38,968 nucleotides of DNA, from the IMG/VR virus record IMGVR_UViG_3300047508_000033, positions 1-38,968 of that record; one strand, given 5' to 3'. Below, piece by piece: positions 6,450-13,944 of this stretch. Source of the DNA: a virus. The notes beneath the pieces are model-generated. The model searched no databases, had not been told where the DNA came from, and saw only the letters and a list, made by a program, of their open reading frames with translations. How positions within the stretch are numbered: position 1 is the first letter of the stretch; the number at the start of each line of letters is the position of its first letter. Made by a program: the position numbers and the translations under genes.

Positions 6450-7106
6450 CTACTTCTTTTCCTTCTTCAGCCGCTGCGAAAAATCGTCCAAATAATCGTG
6501 AACGGCATCAATCGGCACCGCGGCGCTGATATGCGCGCTCTGGCCGAGTAGTCCGCCTGAGTAGATCCGCGACGTGATCGCCAGGAGTCGGCCCTGTTCG
6601 TCCACGACCGCGCCGCCAGAATCACCGAAGATGGTGACCACATCGAACCACGCGGTTTTCGTCTCTTTGTTGAAAGTCTGCGCGACACGGCCGAACTGTG
6701 TGACGAGCTCGGCCACCCCGAAGGCATAACCCACCACAGCAACAGGCGTCCCGATCGATGGCACAGAAGGCGCCAGCACAATGACCTGCTCCTTATGCGC
6801 TCTGAACTTCACGATGGCCAGATCCAGCAGCGAATTGGAGTCGAGCGCGACGGCATGGCGATCGTTGGCGGTGATATCCAACTTCTCGTTGGGTAGCCTT
6901 TCGACGCAGTGCGCCGCCGTGAGGGCGTAGGCCCAGCCGTCTTCGATCAGGAACACCACGCCGGAGCAGGAGCCCTTATCGTCTCCATGACGCATTTCGA
7001 GGCGAGGAACGGACGGACCGACCGAGGTCCAATCTGCTGCGAGGCCCGAGGAGGCCGCGAGCAGCAGGAGCGCGAAGGCGAGGGTGAAGCGGCGGGGACG
7101 GATCAT
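6450..7106 (-). CDS. Secreted trypsin-like serine protease
   Basis: 218 residues. A signal peptide (basic RPRR, then LAFALLLLAASSGLA) with likely cleavage before ADW. The S1-type catalytic triad is complete: H66 in LTAAHC, D95 in LLDLAIVKF, S163 in FGDSGGA. C47 (GSCSGVVF) and C67 match the conserved disulfide next to the histidine. The fold resembles bacterial trypsin/Deg-like proteases without PDZ domains. An exported protease is unusual in a phage late region; it could aid lysis, act on envelope proteins or alter the host surface. Ribosome site AAGGAGTCCCTGAG precedes the ATG. Confidence 0.85.
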   Translation of the reverse strand: MIRPRRFTLAFALLLLAASSGLAADWTSVGPSVPRLEMRHGDDKGSCSGVVFLIEDGWAYALTAAHCVERLPNEKLDITANDRHAVALDSNSLLDLAIVKFRAHKEQVIVLAPSVPSIGTPVAVVGYAFGVAELVTQFGRVAQTFNKETKTAWFDVVTIFGDSGGAVVDEQGRLLAITSRIYSGGLLGQSAHISAAVPIDAVHDYLDDFSQRLKKEKK

Positions 7107-7154
7107 CTCAGGGACTCCTTACTGTTTATCGCGCACGCCTAAACTGCACATATC

Positions 7155-7277
7155 TCACGGTCGATCACCCTTGCGGCGTCCGCCTCCACCTTCAGCGCGG
7201 AGCGCGGCGAGCCAGCGGCGCATCCACGCCTCTTGGACAGCCGCGCGCTCCTCAGGGGTCAGTTCGTCAATCGTCAC
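7155..7277 (-). CDS. 40-residue protein in the lysis-like cluster
   Basis: Starts at GTG 7277, overlapping the upstream stop (GTGA). Sequence VTIDELTPEERAAVQEAWMR, then RWLAALRAEGG and a basic glycine-rich end. Probably one amphipathic helix. The TPEERAAVQEAW pattern is seen in short phage proteins near holins, but the function is unknown. Confidence 0.5.
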   Translation of the reverse strand: MTIDELTPEERAAVQEAWMRRWLAALRAEGGGGRRKGDRP

Positions 7278-7792
7278 GGCTTCACAGGCTGCGCGGCGTG
7301 AATCAGGTTGATGGCCCCGACCGTCGTGGAGATGGCGCTGGCCGCTTCCTGCTGCACGGCGACGGGATCGAGCACGATCCGCCCCGCCTGGATGTTCGCG
7401 GCGTTCGCGGCGTCCACGGCGACGGCGGTCACATGCGCGAGCTTGTCGGCACCTGATGCGCCTTCGATCTGTTCCGCTTCTCCGATGGCGACGGTGACAG
7501 CACCGGCAATCGGGGCCAACGGGGTGAACTGCAACGCGATGGGTCCAACCTTCGCTGCGATCTTCAGAAACGTGCTCCACTTGCTCATATCGATCTCCTC
7601 TGGTAATGGTGATTTCTTCAGGTAGGACGCGACGCCGATGACACCGCTAATCGTGGCAATCATCGACAGATGCTTAGCGTGGGTGAGATTGAAATGCTCG
7701 GGATCGATGACGACGGCAGCAATCGTGCCGCTGGCGGATGAGATGAACGCGGCGAGGATACCTTTACTCCAGGTGGTCAACGTCACAGCCAT
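7274..7792 (-). CDS. Holin-like membrane domain joined to a second phage domain
   Basis: 172 residues. Residues 1-67 have two membrane segments (WSKGILAAFISSASGTIAAVVI and HLSMIATISGVIGVASYL) ending KKSPLP, a pattern seen in phage membrane proteins considered putative holins. Residues 69-172 (MSKWSTFLKIAAKVGPIAL, then IAGAVTVAIGEAEQIEGASGADK and helical repeats) resemble a separate small phage protein family. An internal ATG at 7588 follows a strong GAGGAG ribosome site, so the second domain may also be made alone. The ATG at 7792 overlaps the upstream stop (TGATG). Confidence 0.6.
   Translation of the reverse strand: MAVTLTTWSKGILAAFISSASGTIAAVVIDPEHFNLTHAKHLSMIATISGVIGVASYLKKSPLPEEIDMSKWSTFLKIAAKVGPIALQFTPLAPIAGAVTVAIGEAEQIEGASGADKLAHVTAVAVDAANAANIQAGRIVLDPVAVQQEAASAISTTVGAINLIHAAQPVKP
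7582..7600 (-). promoter_or_regulatory. Internal Shine-Dalgarno before ATG 7588
   Basis: Minus-strand GAGGAG followed by six bases and ATG (position 7588) inside the reading frame of the holin-like gene. It falls exactly at the boundary between the membrane segment pair and the soluble second domain, which is what a dual-start gene would show. Confidence 0.5.
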
Positions 7793-8754
7793 CAACAGAT
7801 CCACTCGCAGCCCATCGCGGCGAAATACTCTCGATAGGCGGCGATGTCCTGCTGCGTGATCCGTCCGCGGACCCACAGGTACGTCACGATCTCAAAGGCG
7901 ATGAAGAACCACGGCCCGCGCACATTCGGCGTGTGGAGCAGGAATGGTGGGCGCGGATCGTCGCCGCTCGGCTGATCGCTCGGGCGCGTGTAAGGCGAGA
8001 CGAGCCGCCCGACAATCTGCCACGTTGAATCGGCGTGGTAGTTGAACGGATCGAACTCGCCGTAGAGCACGTCGTAATCCTGCATACAGCCGCCGTGGCC
8101 GTAGGCATCGCGGTAGCCCGGTCCTTCACCGAGCGGGATGTGCCCGGTGTTGAACTCGATCCCGAGCGCCCCTGTTGGAAAGAACGAGCGGAACAGCTTC
8201 CCGAAGGCGACGACCTGTTCCGGATCCCATCCGTAGAACACGCCGTCATAGCCCGGCACGAACACGATGTAATCCGCGAGGTGCGCGAACGCCGCCGCGA
8301 TCCGTGGGAAGTTCGCCATCAGCCAGTCGTGGCCGTAGGTCATGCCGACCGGATCGTTGTAGTCCGGTCCTGCCCCTTGCCCGTCTCCCGCGAGTCTGAG
8401 ATCGATCAGGAAGCCTTCGCGGATCGCTTCCTCTGCGAGAGACACGAGCGCCGGGAGGTTCTGGCTGTAGTCGGCGCCGATGTCGTCGTAGGACTCGCCT
8501 AGCTCCTTGTAGGAGCCGGAGAGGTCGAGGATGATGTGTGTGTCACCCGCTGCTCTTTTTGCCCGGTAGGCTGCCTGTCTGTCGGCAGGATTCGGCCACC
8601 ACGCAATCGTCTCCCACCAAAACACGCGGCCATACGTCGGCGCGTCAAACGTCAATCCTTGGAATGACATTTGCACCGCGCACAGCACGTCTCTCTGTGG
8701 TGGAGGCGGGAACGGTTTCACCGACTCCATTAAGAGAAACTCGGACTCGTTCAC
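7792..8754 (-). CDS. Phage-associated protein, possible glycosidase-like barrel
   Basis: 320 residues from GTG 8754, overlapping the upstream stop. It is rich in aromatic residues with alternating beta/alpha segments (FLIDLRLAGDG, ADYIVFVPGYDGVFYGWDPEQVVAFGKLFRSFFP, ALGIEFNTGH, MQDYDVLYGEFDPF). This pattern suggests a TIM-barrel hydrolase-like fold; E and D at the ends of strands (GIEFNTGH, LYGEFD) could be catalytic. It lies between tail/internal virion genes and holin-like genes, so it could be a virion-associated depolymerase or an unrecognised lysin. The fold is inferred, not matched to a named family. Confidence 0.5.
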   Translation of the reverse strand: MNESEFLLMESVKPFPPPPQRDVLCAVQMSFQGLTFDAPTYGRVFWWETIAWWPNPADRQAAYRAKRAAGDTHIILDLSGSYKELGESYDDIGADYSQNLPALVSLAEEAIREGFLIDLRLAGDGQGAGPDYNDPVGMTYGHDWLMANFPRIAAAFAHLADYIVFVPGYDGVFYGWDPEQVVAFGKLFRSFFPTGALGIEFNTGHIPLGEGPGYRDAYGHGGCMQDYDVLYGEFDPFNYHADSTWQIVGRLVSPYTRPSDQPSGDDPRPPFLLHTPNVRGPWFFIAFEIVTYLWVRGRITQQDIAAYREYFAAMGCEWIC

Positions 8755-8999
8755 GCGCCCACCGTGGCGACCACGTAGATCACGCCGTTCGGCCGGTAGA
8801 TGAGTTTGTCGCCGCTCTGCTCCGCGACTTCATACGGTCCTGCCGTGCCTGCCGGCCGCGACTGGAACGCGCCATTCGGCTGCACCGAGAGGACGGAGCC
8901 ATCGTCGTGCGTGACGACGACCCCACCATTGACCTTGAGGATCGATCCAGGCAACCAGCCAGACGGCGAGATGAACAACGGACGGTTTGCGTAAATCAC
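8751..8999 (-). CDS. Small beta-rich protein
   Basis: 82 residues from GTG 8999, one base after the upstream stop. It is built of short beta-like segments (ILKVNGGVVVTHDDGSVLSVQ, GPYEVAEQSGDKLIYRPNGVIYVVATVG). It lies next to the hydrolase-like gene and overlaps its start. A virion-surface or chaperone-like accessory is possible. No family recognised. Confidence 0.55.
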   Translation of the reverse strand: MIYANRPLFISPSGWLPGSILKVNGGVVVTHDDGSVLSVQPNGAFQSRPAGTAGPYEVAEQSGDKLIYRPNGVIYVVATVGA

Positions 9000-9000
9000 A

Positions 9001-9129
9001 TCAGTCCTTCTTCGGGTGAAAGGTGTGCGCGCAGACGATGCAATACGCCTGCGTCCCGCCCTTGTCGATTTCGATGTAGGTCGCGCCGGGACGATTCGAT
9101 GCGCCACACTTCGGACAGCGCAGCGTCAT
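9001..9129 (-). CDS. 42-residue zinc-ribbon protein
   Basis: Starts at ATG 9129, overlapping the upstream stop (ATGA). The sequence MTLRCPKCGASNRPGATYIE, then GTQAYCIVCAHTFHP, has two CxxC knuckles about 24 residues apart, a minimal zinc ribbon. It is one of many such tiny proteins in this genome. Role unknown; nucleic-acid or protein binding is typical of the fold. Confidence 0.65.
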   Translation of the reverse strand: MTLRCPKCGASNRPGATYIEIDKGGTQAYCIVCAHTFHPKKD

Positions 9130-9407
9130 ACGATCTCGTCCGTGAGACGCACATCCGAGCGCCGACGCCGTTTACTCACCGGCTGAAACTCGATCCCCTG
9201 CGCCAACCCGTGTTTCGTCAACACGTCGGAATGCACATCGACCACGTAGGCGGTATCCTCGATCCGCTCTTCGTAGCCATCGACGCGCCGCAAGAACGAC
9301 ATGGACGAATTGAAGGCCCGGCGCATCCCCCAACCGAAGAGGGTGAGTAACCCGCCGCCAATCGCCACGAGGATGTCGCCGACGTGAATGACCGGATCTA
9401 TCTGCAC
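9126..9407 (-). CDS. Small single-TM membrane protein
   Basis: 93 residues. An N-terminal membrane segment (VGDILVAIGGGLLTLFGWGM, ~9-28) is followed by a soluble, charged helical region (MSFLRRVDGYEERIEDTAYVVDVHSDVLTKHGL) and a basic patch (KRRRRSD). The layout (short N-terminal anchor plus coiled region) resembles phage lysis accessory or holin-like proteins placed after tail genes. It is coupled to the zinc-ribbon gene downstream. Confidence 0.55.
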   Translation of the reverse strand: MQIDPVIHVGDILVAIGGGLLTLFGWGMRRAFNSSMSFLRRVDGYEERIEDTAYVVDVHSDVLTKHGLAQGIEFQPVSKRRRRSDVRLTDEIV

Positions 9408-9469
9408 CTGGGGTTCCTTTGGATCGCTTCGCTTGTGTTTCGCTCTACCAGTCGTGTTACAAGTTGGCT

Positions 9470-9613
9470 ATGTGGACTATTGCCGGCGGCATCGTCCTCG
9501 CGTATTTCCTAATCACTGGTGGCCTTGCCGTGGCAGGCGCGGTCATTGGTCTGCTGTTCTACCGCCCAACCGCGCCATCACCTGCCGACGAATCGCTTCC
9601 GCCATCGAAGTAG
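9470..9613 (+). CDS. Possible plus-strand two-TM micro-protein
   Basis: 47 residues: MWTIAGGIVLAYFLITGGLA, then VAGAVIGLLFYRPTAPSPAD and a short tail. The hydrophobic profile is that of a real membrane protein, and it lies mostly in the only sizeable gap of this part of the late operon. TTGTGT, 16 bases, TGTTAC (9433-9460) could be a promoter. It runs against all neighbours and overlaps the 3' end of the minus-strand gene at 9543, so it could be chance. Confidence 0.4.
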   Translation: MWTIAGGIVLAYFLITGGLAVAGAVIGLLFYRPTAPSPADESLPPSK

Positions 9614-10712
9614 CTGCGGCCACGGACAGGCCGTTGCGTTCCAATGTCCGCCGCATAATCTCTAACTGCCCCGCCGTCTTCGGATCGCCCGCCGCCTGCA
9701 CGTAGGCGTCCCGTTCAGGGTTGCCGTGACCCATCGACAAGAGCTTGTCGTGCATCCGCTCAAAGGGGTTCTGCGGGACCACTGGTGATGCGGAGCCGGG
9801 GGCTTCCGTGAACAGCGGGCCGGTCTGCTGGCGGACGGCTTCTTTCGTCAGTCCGTTCTGCCTTCCGACGACTTCCGCGCCAACCTGCACGCGCGGCTGT
9901 TGCAACGGTGAGTCTGCCGGCGGCTGCATCGGGCTTTCCGGTGCGACCGTAATAGGCGGCTGTCCAACCGGGGCCGCCTGCGACGTGACGCCGATCATCG
10001 GTTTCTCGGGCGTGACGGGCGGCGTGCCGCTGCCTTGGAAGATGCGCTCACGAAGTTGCTGTTGTGTGAGCGCGGACGGCTGAACAGGCACAGAGCGGTC
10101 CATGTGCGGACCCGTCGGCGCCGCGGGTGAGGCTAGCGGTGGCGTGCCAGACCGTTCAAGTGCTTCGCCGGCCGTGGCGAGGAGTTTCGCGGGCTTAGTG
10201 ATATCGAGGTTGTTGCCAATGGCCTGCATGCCGCGTCCCACCGCCACGCGCGCTGCTGGGTTCTGCGCGGCACTGACGAGTCGTCCCGTAATCAACGCCT
10301 GTGTCAGATTTCCAATAGCCTGCCCACCCGTCTCCGGATCGCTCAGCCCTTTCACGCTCTGCGTCATCGACGGCCCGGTCGGCGCGTCGTGCGCCTTGAG
10401 ACGAGCCGCCGCGGCGGCCGGCGTATCGTTGGGCTGATACGGCAGACTGTCTGTGCTGTTGTCCCACATGCTCTTGAGCACAGGCAGCGGGTTCAGCCCT
10501 TCCACGAAGCCGTGGCCCACCTTCGAGGCGGTGTCGCGGACCGATTGCGCGAATCCGCCCATGAACGTGCCGGGCTCATCCGGCGACACCGTTTTTGGGC
10601 CAGTTGGCGCACTGCCGCCCATGTGGGCAAGGACTTCCGCCTCGGATGGCTGGCTGTCCGCCTCCACCTGAAACTTTCGTCCGTCGTGCATCTCTACGAG
10701 GTACTTCGGCAT
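9543..10712 (-). CDS. Putative internal virion / ejection protein
   Basis: 389 residues starting directly after the upstream stop. The N-terminus (PKYLVEMHDGRKFQVEADSQPSEAEVLAHM) resembles a short beta domain common at the start of phage internal proteins. The rest is low-complexity Ala/Pro/Gln-rich sequence (long Pro/Gln segments at ~190-290) and a helical C-terminus. It is the last of four consecutive genes of this style after the tail fibre; in podoviruses such genes encode ejected internal proteins. Assignment rests on position and composition. Confidence 0.5.
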   Translation of the reverse strand: MPKYLVEMHDGRKFQVEADSQPSEAEVLAHMGGSAPTGPKTVSPDEPGTFMGGFAQSVRDTASKVGHGFVEGLNPLPVLKSMWDNSTDSLPYQPNDTPAAAAARLKAHDAPTGPSMTQSVKGLSDPETGGQAIGNLTQALITGRLVSAAQNPAARVAVGRGMQAIGNNLDITKPAKLLATAGEALERSGTPPLASPAAPTGPHMDRSVPVQPSALTQQQLRERIFQGSGTPPVTPEKPMIGVTSQAAPVGQPPITVAPESPMQPPADSPLQQPRVQVGAEVVGRQNGLTKEAVRQQTGPLFTEAPGSASPVVPQNPFERMHDKLLSMGHGNPERDAYVQAAGDPKTAGQLEIMRRTLERNGLSVAAATSMAEAIRRQVMARLGGRTADQ

Positions 10713-11822
10713 CTACTTGATCTCAGTGATCGACTTGATGCCGCTGCCGCCGGCCGTTGCAGGAGACGGCGCGTTGCTGCCAAGGATCTCGCGCATCGCC
10801 TGGACCGCCGCCTTCAGCCCTTCCGGCGTGACCTTCTGCCCGAGGATGTTGTCCCACCGTGCCAAGAGCTGCGGACTCGCACCGGCGCGCACGGTCCCAG
10901 ACGCCGCGTGATCCACCTGCATCTTCGCGAGCAGCATCTTCGTGCCGAGCGCCTGAATCGCCGGGTCCTGACTCCCGACCATCTGCTGAATGCTCGAAAT
11001 GCGCCCGGCGCCGGGACCGATGAAGTCCTTGGCGTTGTCGATGGCTTGATCCAGTTGCGTCAGGGAGCCGAGGGCTACCTGCTTCGCGGCGTCATGCTGC
11101 GCGAGTTGTGCCGCACCTGGCGCGGCTTTCGTGGACGATGGCCCTTCGCCGCTGGCGGGCTGCCATGTGTTCGTTTTCGTGTTGAAGCTGAAGTAGCGTC
11201 CGGTCTGTTTCCCTGTCGCCGGGTCGATCTCGGGCTGCAACTGGTAACTGTTCGTCGGTTGATGGCCAGCCTTCGCCGCTTCGATCTGCGCGAGTCGGTC
11301 CTTCGCCTTCTGCTCGTTGTCGTTCGTGCGGCCCTCTGCCGCGAGACGCGCGGCTTCCACCTTGGCATCGGCCGCGTCCTGCACGGTCTGCTGTTTCTCG
11401 CTGGCGAGCTTGAGATAGCCTTGCTTCTTCGCGCCGCCATCGTCGCCGGGCTGGAGCGGGCCCACGTCTACAGATGGACGCGACTGTTGCTCTTTTACCG
11501 CACCAATCGACTGCAACCGCCCCACGATTGGGCTGTTCGGCTCAAGGAACGTATTGGCTGGCACCTGATCGTTCAGCGTGAAGTTTTCCTTCATCACGCG
11601 ATCGGCGTCGGCGGCCTTGTTTCTGCTCGCCGTTTCCGCCAGTGTGTCACGCCGATACTGATCGTTCTGATCCAACTGCCGGTTCTGGCGGTCGTCGGCG
11701 GACAACTGCCGCGCATTCTCGAATTGCTGTTGCTGTTGAATCAGCCGGTCTTTGATCAACTGCCGCAGGGCATCCGCCGCACCCGCCGCCCCGTAGGCTC
11801 CCTGAAGTCCAAGATCGCCCAT
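10713..11822 (-). CDS. Putative internal virion protein, coiled-coil rich
   Basis: 369 residues from ATG 11822, overlapping the upstream stop (TAATG). It is strongly helical: LRQLIKDRLIQQQQQFENAR, then Lys/Gln/Ala-rich repeats (KLASEKQQTVQDAADAKVEA). The middle has a typical phage motif YFSFNTKTNTWQPASG. The C-terminal helical bundle (LARWDNILGQKVTPEGLKAAVQAM) may be a membrane-active or structural domain. It is likely injected with the DNA or part of the internal core; inferred from context. Confidence 0.55.
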   Translation of the reverse strand: MGDLGLQGAYGAAGAADALRQLIKDRLIQQQQQFENARQLSADDRQNRQLDQNDQYRRDTLAETASRNKAADADRVMKENFTLNDQVPANTFLEPNSPIVGRLQSIGAVKEQQSRPSVDVGPLQPGDDGGAKKQGYLKLASEKQQTVQDAADAKVEAARLAAEGRTNDNEQKAKDRLAQIEAAKAGHQPTNSYQLQPEIDPATGKQTGRYFSFNTKTNTWQPASGEGPSSTKAAPGAAQLAQHDAAKQVALGSLTQLDQAIDNAKDFIGPGAGRISSIQQMVGSQDPAIQALGTKMLLAKMQVDHAASGTVRAGASPQLLARWDNILGQKVTPEGLKAAVQAMREILGSNAPSPATAGGSGIKSITEIK

Positions 11823-12625
11823 TACTCGTCTCCCCACCATGTGCCCGTTGGGCCGGTCCCGTTCCCGGCGTCGCCGTCCGGCGGGAGGAACTGTTTCCAC
11901 CACTCCGGGTCAGCCGCCATCGGATCTTCGGGATTGTTCGGCACGCCACCGGGAACACCACCGAACGTCGTGGAGGTGTCCACGCCGGCCGTCGGCGGAT
12001 CGCCGGGTTCCTGATGTGACGGACTGCCCGCATCGGGATCGCCTGGGTGCAGCAGCGCCCACAACTTCGAAAGGTCCACGCTGCCGCCCGATCCCGGAAT
12101 GCCCCCACCTCCACCAGCCGTCCCCTTCGCGGCTCCTTTCCCAAGCGCTCCGAGGATCGAGCCGATCCCGCCAGCCGCACCGAGGATCGAATCCAGCCCG
12201 TTCGCAGACGGCACGGGCGCAAGGACCGGCGGTTTCGGAATGTTGAACGCGGGCGAGTTCACCCGATCAGCGGAGAGCGTCGCGAGGTCCGCACCTGCCT
12301 TCCGTGTCGCCGGGCCGAAGTTCGCGGGCGTCAGCCCTCCGGTGCTCTGCGGGATCGGGATGTTGCCCGACATCTGCGTCCCGCCAGTCCACTTGAACGG
12401 CTGCACATTAGCCAGCGTGTCCCCAAGGGCGGCATTCTGCGCGCTCGAGCGCGGGCCAGCCAGTGCGACTCCCGCCTGCGTGCGGTAGATGTCCCCCGCC
12501 ACGCGCCCCTGGTTCTGATTGACCGTCGCTTCCCCAACGCGCCCGTTGGCTCGTCCTGCTTCAATCGCGGCGAGGATGCTGCTGATATCGCCAGCCGTGC
12601 CGAGGATGTCGCTACCTGATGCCAT
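11822..12625 (-). CDS. Putative internal virion protein, Gly/Ala-rich
   Basis: 267 residues. The N-terminus (GSDILGTAGDISSILAAIEAGRANG) and the central SILGAAGGIGSILGALGKGAAKG segment are glycine/alanine-rich and amphipathic, as in membrane-interacting ejection proteins. The C-terminus is Pro/Gly/Asp-rich and disordered. It sits between two other low-complexity virion-like genes and is coupled to the next through TAATG. Role inferred from position. Confidence 0.5.
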   Translation of the reverse strand: MASGSDILGTAGDISSILAAIEAGRANGRVGEATVNQNQGRVAGDIYRTQAGVALAGPRSSAQNAALGDTLANVQPFKWTGGTQMSGNIPIPQSTGGLTPANFGPATRKAGADLATLSADRVNSPAFNIPKPPVLAPVPSANGLDSILGAAGGIGSILGALGKGAAKGTAGGGGGIPGSGGSVDLSKLWALLHPGDPDAGSPSHQEPGDPPTAGVDTSTTFGGVPGGVPNNPEDPMAADPEWWKQFLPPDGDAGNGTGPTGTWWGDE

Positions 12626-12627
12626 CG

Positions 12628-13935
12628 TTAGGCTCCCGTTCCCGCGTTCGATGCGGCCGTGTTTTGGTTCGCGCCGAACTCAGCCAAGTTCACGCCGTAC
12701 CCCTCGCGTCGGAGCTGGGCATCCAACTGCGCGAGCGCCATCTGCAAGGTGTAGGCGGTCTCGCGGTCCCCGCTCTGAAGCGCCTGATTCATCGCGTCGG
12801 CAAGGTCGGCACGGCGTGCGGCATACTCTTTTTGGATAAGCTGGCCTTTGAACGTGCCGAGGCCGACGGCGTTCCGTTCGGCGCTCTGCTGGATGCCGCG
12901 CTCCAGTGAACCGGAGGTGTCACCATTAGCCGCGAGGCGTTCCGCAAGGGCCGTGCGTTCGGCCTGCTGCCCACGCTGGGCGGTCAGATTCGCGGCGGCG
13001 AAGGGTTCCGCGATGTTGCTATCGGTGTCATTGACCGGAGCCGAGTCTTTCCCCATGCGGTCCAAGAGCATCGCGCGAACCTGCGCGCTGAACGGACTGA
13101 CCGCTGGAGGCATCGCCGGACTGGACGGGCCAGAGCCGCCGCCTTCTGGTGCGCCTTCCGCCTGCATCATGCGCTGCAGGGCGTAATTCTGATCGTTGCC
13201 GAACCGGCCGGATGCAAACGCTTGATCCCAGTAACCCGGGTCGTTGATGACAGAGGGGTTGACACCGGGCTGAGTGGCCGCCCACGCGATGAACTTCGCC
13301 CGATACGCCGGGTCCGACAGGTTGCCGCCGGTCGGTCTTGTCGTCGGCGCTGTTGATCCGCCCGGCGCGTCACCGGGCTGGAACATGGCGAGAGTAGGGT
13401 CCCAGTGGTAGCCGGGAGGCGCACTGGTCGGCGCCCCTGTCTTCGGGTCCCACGGTGTGCCGCCGCCGACCTGTGAGCCATCCGGGTTCGTCGGGATCGG
13501 TCCTGCGCCAACCTGCGGCGCGGCTGGTGCCGCTGGGGACGGTGCGACAGGACTCGCAGGCGCCGCTGGCGTCGTGCTCGGGTCCACGAACGGCGGATCG
13601 GTGATGCCCACCGTGTTCGACGTGCGCGGGTCAGATGACACAACGATCCCAGGCGCACCGAACGGCTTCACCGGGCTGGTGTCGCCAGGACCGTCATATG
13701 TTGCCGGCGTCGTCGGTGTTCCAGTATTCACGACTGGATTGAACGGCTTCACGGGCGAGACATCATTCGGGCCGGCATACGTCGCGGGCGTGGTGGGCGT
13801 GCCCGTATTGGAGACGCCATACCCATTGATCGGACCGGTCGTGGACGCTGAGACTTGCCCCGCGATGCGCTTCCGCAGTTGCGCGGCCGGATCGTTCGGA
13901 TCGTCAAACGTGGTCGGATTGGTGTCTGTTGCCAT
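12628..13935 (-). CDS. Putative internal virion protein with tandem repeats
   Basis: 435 residues. The N-terminal half is disordered and Pro/Thr/Gly-rich, with a duplicated unit (NTGTPTTPATY...GPxDxSPVKPF at ~43-66 and ~71-93). The C-terminal half is helical (AQVRAMLLDRMGKDS, AERTALAERLAANGD, GQLIQKEYAARRADLADAMNQ) and resembles phage internal or tail-associated helical proteins. The repeat is visible in both protein and DNA. Position after the tail fibre suggests a virion role; no direct match is recognised. Confidence 0.5.
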   Translation of the reverse strand: MATDTNPTTFDDPNDPAAQLRKRIAGQVSASTTGPINGYGVSNTGTPTTPATYAGPNDVSPVKPFNPVVNTGTPTTPATYDGPGDTSPVKPFGAPGIVVSSDPRTSNTVGITDPPFVDPSTTPAAPASPVAPSPAAPAAPQVGAGPIPTNPDGSQVGGGTPWDPKTGAPTSAPPGYHWDPTLAMFQPGDAPGGSTAPTTRPTGGNLSDPAYRAKFIAWAATQPGVNPSVINDPGYWDQAFASGRFGNDQNYALQRMMQAEGAPEGGGSGPSSPAMPPAVSPFSAQVRAMLLDRMGKDSAPVNDTDSNIAEPFAAANLTAQRGQQAERTALAERLAANGDTSGSLERGIQQSAERNAVGLGTFKGQLIQKEYAARRADLADAMNQALQSGDRETAYTLQMALAQLDAQLRREGYGVNLAEFGANQNTAASNAGTGA

Positions 13936-13944
13936 AGGGTGTCT

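Noticed and set aside
10389-12014. 541-codon plus-strand open frame
   Set aside because: Antisense shadow of GC-rich minus-strand genes; protein is Arg/Leu/His-rich without domains, while the minus-strand frames fit tightly.
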